Source of the DNA: Axinella damicornis
Taxonomy: Eukaryota > Porifera > Demospongiae > Axinellida > Axinellidae
NCBI GenBank assembly: GCA_963931865.1
Contig: OZ007505.1
Span: 18,377,457-18,441,456 of the forward strand
Reading direction: 5' to 3'
Length of the DNA: 64,000 nt
Shown here: positions 33,468-64,000 of the stretch, piece by piece
Numbering within the stretch: position 1 is the first letter of the stretch
How the letters are laid out: every line of letters begins with the position of its first letter
Made by a program: the position numbers and the translations under genes
The notes under the pieces: model-generated
Seen by the model: only the letters and a program-made list of their open reading frames with translations
Told to the model about the DNA's origin: nothing
The model's database searches: none

Positions 33468-35789
33468 ATGGCGCAGCAACCCCAGCCCCAGTATGACTTT
33501 CACTATCAAAATGTCGAACTCATCAAAACTGAAAGCCTTGGCATCGGATCATATGGAGCTGTCTACAAGGCCCTGTGTGACGACCTCCCTTGTGCCGCTA
33601 AAATCCTCCACCCCGCCCTCTTTCAGTTTACCGCCCCTGGAACAACAAGTGTCATGCGAAAGTTTGAGCAAGAGTGTCACCTCTTGAGTGCCATAAAGCA
33701 CCCACACATTGTCCAGTATTTGGGCACTTATCGTGATCCTGAATCAAGGTTGCCAGTACTCCTAATGGAGTTAATGGACGAGAGTTTGACACGATTTCTG
33801 GAGCGAACTCAAGAGCCACTCCCCTACCACACTGAGGTGAATCTGTTCCACGACATATCCCTGGCCCTTTCCTACCTCCACGCAAATGGCATAGTCCATC
33901 GAGACCTATCAAGCAACAACGTGCTGCTGATAGCAGGCAGCAGGGCCAAAGTGACAGACTTTGGAATGGTGAAGCTTTATGATGTGAACCGCAGCACATC
34001 CCACCTCACCCCACTCACTCTGTGCCCTGGCACTGTTGCATACATGTCCCCAGAAGCATTAGGGGAACCCCCCGTTTACACTGACAGACTGGACTCCTTT
34101 TCCCTCGGTGTCCTTGGCGTGCAGATTATGACCCGACAGTTTCCTGACCCTGGAGATCGTTTCCAGGTGGTAACAGTCATTGATCCAAGGTTTCCCTCGG
34201 GTAGTGTTAAAGTGGATATCCCAGAGATTGAACGTCGCCAATCTCATATCAACCTAGTCTACCCAGACCATCCCTTACTGCCAGTTGCCCTGGACTGCCT
34301 AAGGGACAAAGACAGAGAAAGGCCATCATGTCACGAGATTTGTGGTCGCATATCCGCACTGAAAGCATCTCCAATATACACTGAAAGTCTGCAGCAATCT
34401 CAAGTCAGAACTCAACAACCAGCACAAAGTGATCAAGCCATCGGAGAGAGGGAAGTACAACTATCACAGCAGATCCGAGACCTTCGGCAGCAGCTGCAAG
34501 GGCAGCAACTAGAAAACCAACAGCAAGAGCAGCAGATTCTGGGACTACGGGTTCTGCTCACTGCGAACAATGAGCAACTGCAAACTCTCCAACAGCAGCT
34601 TACCAGCAAAGACGAGCAACTAGCTGTTCAGGTACAGGACAAAGAAGCAGCAATAGCCACACGTCAGCAAGAGATTCAGCAGCTCAGACAACAGCTGCAA
34701 TCCAGTGAGCAGGTGACTGCAGAGTTCCAGCGAAACGTCCTGGAGAGGGAGAAGACTGTTCAAGATCAGCAGAGACAGATTCAAGAACTGCAACAGCAAC
34801 TGAGGGAGAGAGGTGGTCAGAGACGAGAGGAGGAGGAGGCTAGTGGTGCAGCAGCAAGTGGGGGTAGCATCAAGCTGAGGTGGAGGGATGGTGGGAGGGC
34901 ACCACCTAAAATGCATGGGGAGGTTGCTGCTGTGAATGGGAGTGTGGCTTATTTCCGACCAGGAGACGTAAGGGAACACTCTGTATTGATCTATGACTCA
35001 ACAAACAATGATTGGTCTGAACTTCCGAGGTGTCCTAACCATGACTTCAGTCTAGCAGTGGTCAACAAGCTTGTCACTGCCATTGGTGGAAGGACAACAA
35101 ATGATGACTATACCAACTCACTCCTCAGCCTCACTGATACGAAGTGGATGGAGCAGTTCCCCCCCATGCCAACCAAGCGCTGGTGTACTGCTGTAGTGTG
35201 CAGTGGCAGGTCTCTGGTGGTGGTGGGAGGAGTAGGAGAAGGACGTGAGAGACTGAGTACTGTTGAAGTAATGGACACGGAAATCCTACAGTGGTTCACA
35301 GCCAGCAGCCTCCCACATCCACTCTTCCAAGCGACTGCAACACTCTGTGGAGACCAGATTTACATGCTGGGGGGTTGGGATCAGAGCGGCAAATATTCCA
35401 AGTCAGTTTTCACATGTTCACTGGCTGCCCTCCTCCAGTCTTGCCAGTCCAAGTCAAAATCCCTGGGAGCACGAATGAAGACTTTGTCATTAGCTAGTGG
35501 ACGTGAAGTATGGCACCAGCTAGCTGATACCCCAGTTATCCTCTCTGCATGTGCCTCATTGCGTGGACGCCTGCTGGCAGTGGGCGGGAAGGATTCAGAT
35601 AAAAAACTGACAACTGACATTCATGCATACAACACGGCAACCAACTCCTGGGAGATCATCAGTCACATGGCAACTCCTCGATTTCGGTGTCTTGTGGCAG
35701 TTCTCCCTCGCAATGAACTCATGGTAGTGGGTGGCTATACTACACGAAATAAACAAACTGACTCCGTAGAAATTGCCACCATTGTTTAA
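33468..35789 (+). CDS. Kinase/coiled-coil/Kelch protein, copy 4
   Basis: 773 residues in one frame, beginning MAQQPQPQYDFHYQ like copy 1. The kinase signature is complete (GIGSYGAV, CAAKIL, HRDLSSNN, DFG, SPE). Small changes include YKALCDD and the segment VVTVIDPRFPSG. The coiled coil contains LGLRVLLTANNEQ. Kelch clusters differ from the other copies: PGDVREHS, RTTNDDYTN, WDQSGKYSK and YTTRNKQTDS. It ends EIATIV like all copies. AATAAA lies at 35852. The preceding sequence CTTGCAG/GTCTTGAAGC lacks the AC found before the ATG in the other copies. Confidence 0.93.
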   Translation: MAQQPQPQYDFHYQNVELIKTESLGIGSYGAVYKALCDDLPCAAKILHPALFQFTAPGTTSVMRKFEQECHLLSAIKHPHIVQYLGTYRDPESRLPVLLMELMDESLTRFLERTQEPLPYHTEVNLFHDISLALSYLHANGIVHRDLSSNNVLLIAGSRAKVTDFGMVKLYDVNRSTSHLTPLTLCPGTVAYMSPEALGEPPVYTDRLDSFSLGVLGVQIMTRQFPDPGDRFQVVTVIDPRFPSGSVKVDIPEIERRQSHINLVYPDHPLLPVALDCLRDKDRERPSCHEICGRISALKASPIYTESLQQSQVRTQQPAQSDQAIGEREVQLSQQIRDLRQQLQGQQLENQQQEQQILGLRVLLTANNEQLQTLQQQLTSKDEQLAVQVQDKEAAIATRQQEIQQLRQQLQSSEQVTAEFQRNVLEREKTVQDQQRQIQELQQQLRERGGQRREEEEASGAAASGGSIKLRWRDGGRAPPKMHGEVAAVNGSVAYFRPGDVREHSVLIYDSTNNDWSELPRCPNHDFSLAVVNKLVTAIGGRTTNDDYTNSLLSLTDTKWMEQFPPMPTKRWCTAVVCSGRSLVVVGGVGEGRERLSTVEVMDTEILQWFTASSLPHPLFQATATLCGDQIYMLGGWDQSGKYSKSVFTCSLAALLQSCQSKSKSLGARMKTLSLASGREVWHQLADTPVILSACASLRGRLLAVGGKDSDKKLTTDIHAYNTATNSWEIISHMATPRFRCLVAVLPRNELMVVGGYTTRNKQTDSVEIATIV

Positions 35790-35851
35790 TTTCCTCCTGA
35801 AATGTAGTTATTGCAACAGTTGTAATTAAATTGCTGGCCACTCTGCACCAC

Positions 35852-35857
35852 AATAAA
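35852..35857 (+). promoter_or_regulatory. Polyadenylation signal AATAAA of kinase copy 4
   Basis: AATAAA lies 63 bp after the stop, in a segment conserved with the copy 3 downstream region, where the hexamer is mutated. Confidence 0.5.
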
Positions 35858-35879
35858 TCTTTGAAGTATAGTCAATCTA

Positions 35880-35955
35880 TAACTGAACTCATGGTAGTGG
35901 GTGGCTATACACCTAAACTAAGTAACTCTGTAGAAATTGCCACCATTGTTTGATT
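35880..35955 (+). pseudogene. Terminal kinase-gene codons, duplicated
   Basis: CTGAACTCATGGTAGTGGG through GAAATTGCCACCATTGTTTGA repeats the last ~24 codons just after copy 4. It is a short local duplication or remnant. Confidence 0.9.
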
Positions 35956-36922
35956 TCCCCCTGAACGGTGTATACTAGTACATGTTTCAAGTTCCAATCT
36001 TCAGGGCAACAAAATTTACTAGTGACTGTCCAATTAGTATTTTTTGGTGGTGGGTGGTTAGAGTTTACAGGCATGCTTGTTATAATTAGGCCCTGGAAGT
36101 TTGCAACAGTTCAGTAGTTGATCCCCACTGTGATCTTTTTTAGATACCTATGCAAGTGCACCACCTCAAGCAGACTGAGTGAAATCTATAGAGAGAGTCT
36201 GAGAGACCCAATAGAACAAAATCCAACCCCACCTGCGCTGTTTGTAGACTGCCAATGTGCATGGTCGGGGAATGAGATGACGGAATCAGACATGCAATAG
36301 GCCTGTGCCATGTGCCGTGTAGTGGTGTTTTGCAAGTCCTTTGTTGTCAGCAAATAGAACTTTAACGGTGATGTCATTTGTAATGGCTCTGAATGTTTGT
36401 AACGGCTCTGATTGCCTGAACTGAGAACTGCATTTTTGTGTATGTTTCATTCATGGATATTGCTACGAGACATGCACACATGTGACAAGCATGTTACTGG
36501 CTAACATGTTTAACTGACTAGGGCCTAGCTACTCCAAATAAATCAAGGGGTGGGGCTCACGAAAATCCAATTATTGACAATTTTAGGTGATCTTGTTGAC
36601 ACTGGCAAATGCAAAATAAAATTGTATCTCCACATGTCCAGCCCCTCCCTCTTTCAAATAAAGAAAGGGCGGGGCTGATGAAGCAGGTTGCGGTGAGTAT
36701 TCGTAATCTACTCGTGAGGCTCCGCATACGCATGTGAGGCATTTGGATATAGCACCCTTTTCTCTGTTCTGCCATGGAAACTAGCGTAAGTTGAACGCTA
36801 GTACTAAACTCGTCGTTTGAGGTTTGTCAAAACCCCAAGAAGTGTTCTGATCAAGGGATCGGAAAGCGATCACTATTATTTGAAAGTTTGTTTACTTCTC
36901 TATCAAACGCCCACCTACTTCC
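35956..36922. other. Spacer before the ANKRD26-like gene
   Basis: I see no exon here. Two short related GGGGTGGGGCT-type blocks (36546 and 36668) also resemble 16218-16265. The promoter of the next gene probably lies in the last few hundred bases. Confidence 0.45.
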
Positions 36923-54784
<17,862 letters not shown>

Positions 54785-55039
54785 GTCGCACACAGTAATG
54801 TTTGCACACGTTTGTGGCGCAGTTGTACACGTGCATACATTGTCAACAGCTTATTTTCAAATTTCTATGAGGTATCTGGCCATATAACATAATTATACAC
54901 AAACATACAGCAACACAAATAATAGCCAAACACGAAGCGAAGGGGGAGGGAGAAGAGGAGCAGCTTTCATGAGAGACCGCAGGAGTAGGAAAAGCAGTCG
55001 GTAGCTTCATGGTAGACACATTCCTTTGATTCCTAGTTG

Positions 55040-56534
55040 CTATCTTGCGAACAATGCTCCCAACACAAAAGCACCCATGCCCAGAGCGGCAAACGTCACC
55101 CACTTGTGACCATTTTCTGCTGGCTGTGATGTTGATTGCTTTTGTGAAAGTTTAGTAGCTGTTGACTGCTCCTTCACAAGGAAGTCCTTCATTCCACCCT
55201 ATGGCAGCGCATAAACAAAAACAAAGAGGCATCATTCATAGTAGGGTTGTAAACAACTAAATGAGATAAAAATACGTACAGTTAAGAATTATGTCATAAC
55301 CGGTGATGGTAATTATGGCCATAACTATAGTTATGAAGGAATTCAAAATAGTGAATAAAGCAGAAGTCCATAGATAAAGAGGCGGGTCCACAATCTTCCC
55401 ATCTGTCACCCCCATAGGACCATCTACGGGGTCAATATCATGAGGAAGGGAAGGGGGAGCATCGAACGCCAACAGAGGATCAAGCTAAGGCACTGAAGGC
55501 AGTCAGTAACCTAATCATACCATGATCACACATAAGCCAGCTGGCCAGATATAATGGGGTGCTGGTGGCAGCTGCCATGCTGTGATCAGCTGCAGTTCAT
55601 ATGATAACCCCACAGCTGAACCTTGTCCACAAATGACAACTCCACAATAGCTTTTACTAACCCAGATTTTGCTTTGAATGGCAGACTCTGGAAGACTTCC
55701 AGTGTAGACTGGAAGCAAACAGGCCTGGCATCCTGATCCAAAATCCTTGCGTTACTAGAAGCTCTAGAAATACCCTAACAATGTGCCAATGCCATTCCAT
55801 TATGCCCATAACAAATCAGGCCGAAGGATTCCTAGCGTTCTCTCCCATGCAAAACAGTAAACAAACGTCAGGTGTTAGGGATGCTTTCCTTGGGCTCGAC
55901 CCCCATCCCAGCTCTGCTCAAGTACACACTATTATCTATGGCTCAACCAACATACACAACACAATGTATCTATGGTACAAACCCTTACCCATCCATTGTG
56001 ATCCTGGAGCCAGTCCATGAGGTAGTCATTTAAAAACTCATTCAGCCACTCAATAAGGCTCTGCACTTTCTTATATTGCCGCCCTTCTTCATGTAGTCTA
56101 ATAGCAAACACTCCCGCAAACAGAAACAGGGCTGCTATTCTTCCAGGGGTGATACCATCATGGATAATATTTACAGCACCCTTGTGAAACTCTCCATACA
56201 GTCGAGCGTCTGAAATATCCAGTTCACCAACTAATTGTGACACTTCGTCCCCGTGCTTGGTTCGCAAAGCGGTGCACATTCCCTCCACGAACATACGTGC
56301 CTCTTGAAACTTTGCATCATTTAAAACAGGATTTCTATCACATCCGTCTGAGAGCCCGTTCACTCTGATACCCTCCGCCTTCAGGTTGTAGCACACCATG
56401 TGACGAGCCATATACGCATTTTGAACTGCAAGATCTCTCTGGTGGACTTTCTGACCGCTCCCTTTCTTCTGCATCTTCGAGTGGGTTCTGTCAGGTGGCG
56501 GCGTGGCTGTATAACACAAGACCGTGCTCTCCAT
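55040..56534 (-). CDS. Bcl-2 family apoptosis regulator, MCL1-like BH regions
   Basis: Two minus-strand exons (55989-56534 and 55040-55198) join in phase into 234 residues. BH4-like MARHMVCYNLKAEGIRV lies at ~42-58. A BH3 core LRTKHGDE with the L-x3-GD pattern lies at ~90-97. BH1 is VNIIHDGITPGRIAALFLFAG, with Pro where NWGR usually has Trp. BH2 is DWLQDHNGW/GGMKDF, split exactly at the intron. The last 20 residues (WVTFAALGMGAFVLGALFAR) are a hydrophobic tail anchor, typical of mitochondrial outer-membrane Bcl-2 proteins. Four BH regions and a tail anchor fit either the pro-survival or the BAX/BAK class; GELDIS after BH3 recalls MCL1. In-frame ATGs at 56675 and 56474 would give 281 or 214 residues. 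It converges on the ANKRD26-like gene, 255 bp away. Confidence 0.88.
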
Positions 56535-56675
56535 CACCTTCCAATAGCTTGAACATTCAAATTGGTAGGTAAACCTAGTTCTTTTCGCTCTCCTGCTGTG
56601 CGTATTTATATCTCGCACGCTCTGTGTGGTCGTCCCGTCCAAAAATAGGCTGTTGCTATGTGCGGAATGCGTCAT

Positions 56676-57036
56676 ACGCTATGTTCATTAGCTATTTCAA
56701 AAATTCAAGAGCGGTTAATGACATTCATTGACCATGGCTACCGCGGCACGTGTTCTTGACATCTAACACCTGTCCAACCTATGTTACAAAGTGGGGATCC
56801 ATGCAACGTCTACAGGCGTTGTCTTTAGAAAGATCTCTTCCCACGTTCAAGGCTTTCTCTAATACACGATGTATTTTGTGTGCAAACATGAGAAACACAC
56901 ACGAGTATACAGACAGTGATTCAAACATATTACGCTCCTGGTAAACAGGACACCTGTGTGCAATAATCAATACATCATCCCTAAAATGCACATGTTCTCA
57001 ACACACCCTACATTCTTAGAGCTCGTTCATGTGCAA
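56676..57036. other. Spacer between the Bcl-2-like gene and APEH
   Basis: This is the promoter side of the Bcl-2-like gene and the 3' end of APEH. I see no exon or repeat. GGCACGTG-like E-box sequence appears near 56744 (GCACGTGTT). Confidence 0.4.
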
Positions 57037-63966
<6,930 letters not shown>

Positions 63967-64000
63967 CTGTGAAGTGGCAAATGAGAATATCTTAGTCTTT

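Overview
The window is animal nuclear DNA and most likely comes from a sponge. Genes are split into many short exons with GT-AG introns, and microsatellites are abundant. The proteins are animal types: a Bcl-2 family member, an ANKRD26 orthologue, NOL9 and acylaminoacyl-peptidase. A tandem family of cytosolic protein kinases with Kelch repeats, carrying an HRDLSSNN catalytic loop, is the main hint of a demosponge. That assignment is inference from protein style. There are no operons, Shine-Dalgarno sites or CRISPR arrays.

Layout. 836-6457 (+) is a MYND zinc-finger protein of unrecognised family in 11 exons. 6793-9090 (-) is a small acidic protein in 5 exons, head to head with NOL9 (9216-16179, +, 15 exons), the polynucleotide 5'-hydroxyl kinase of rRNA processing. 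16.5-36 kb holds four near-identical single-exon kinase/coiled-coil/Kelch genes in direct orientation (20101, 24531, 28504, 33468). Between them lie broken, partly inverted pieces of NOL9 and two Kelch remnants, so the array grew by segmental duplication that dragged NOL9 sequence along. 36923-54784 (+) is a 36-exon ANKRD26-like gene: ankyrin repeats, a 964-codon disordered exon and a long coiled coil. It converges on a two-exon Bcl-2-like gene (55040-56534, -). 57037 to beyond the right edge (-) is acylaminoacyl-peptidase, which lacks its N-terminal exons and shows a one-base frameshift in a G run.

Non-coding content. Introns and spacers carry about 18 small fold-back elements with ends TAG(C/T)CTCG. 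Nine have exact or one-mismatch 9-bp target duplications when read from the TAG...CTA ends, and two have paralogous empty sites inside this window. There is also a hAT-type MITE with an exact 8-bp duplication, two copies of an element with a Helitron-like hairpin/CTAG end, and several MITE-like insertions stacked upstream of kinase gene 1. Many microsatellites directly abut splice sites.

Functional view. NOL9 and its divergent acidic neighbour share a short intergenic region and may share a promoter. In the kinase genes the kinase half is almost invariant, while differences cluster in short Kelch stretches. That pattern suggests a constant signalling module on a diversified binding surface, and it is the most promising undescribed system here. 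All gene models were built by matching splice sites and reading phase by eye; no database search was run.
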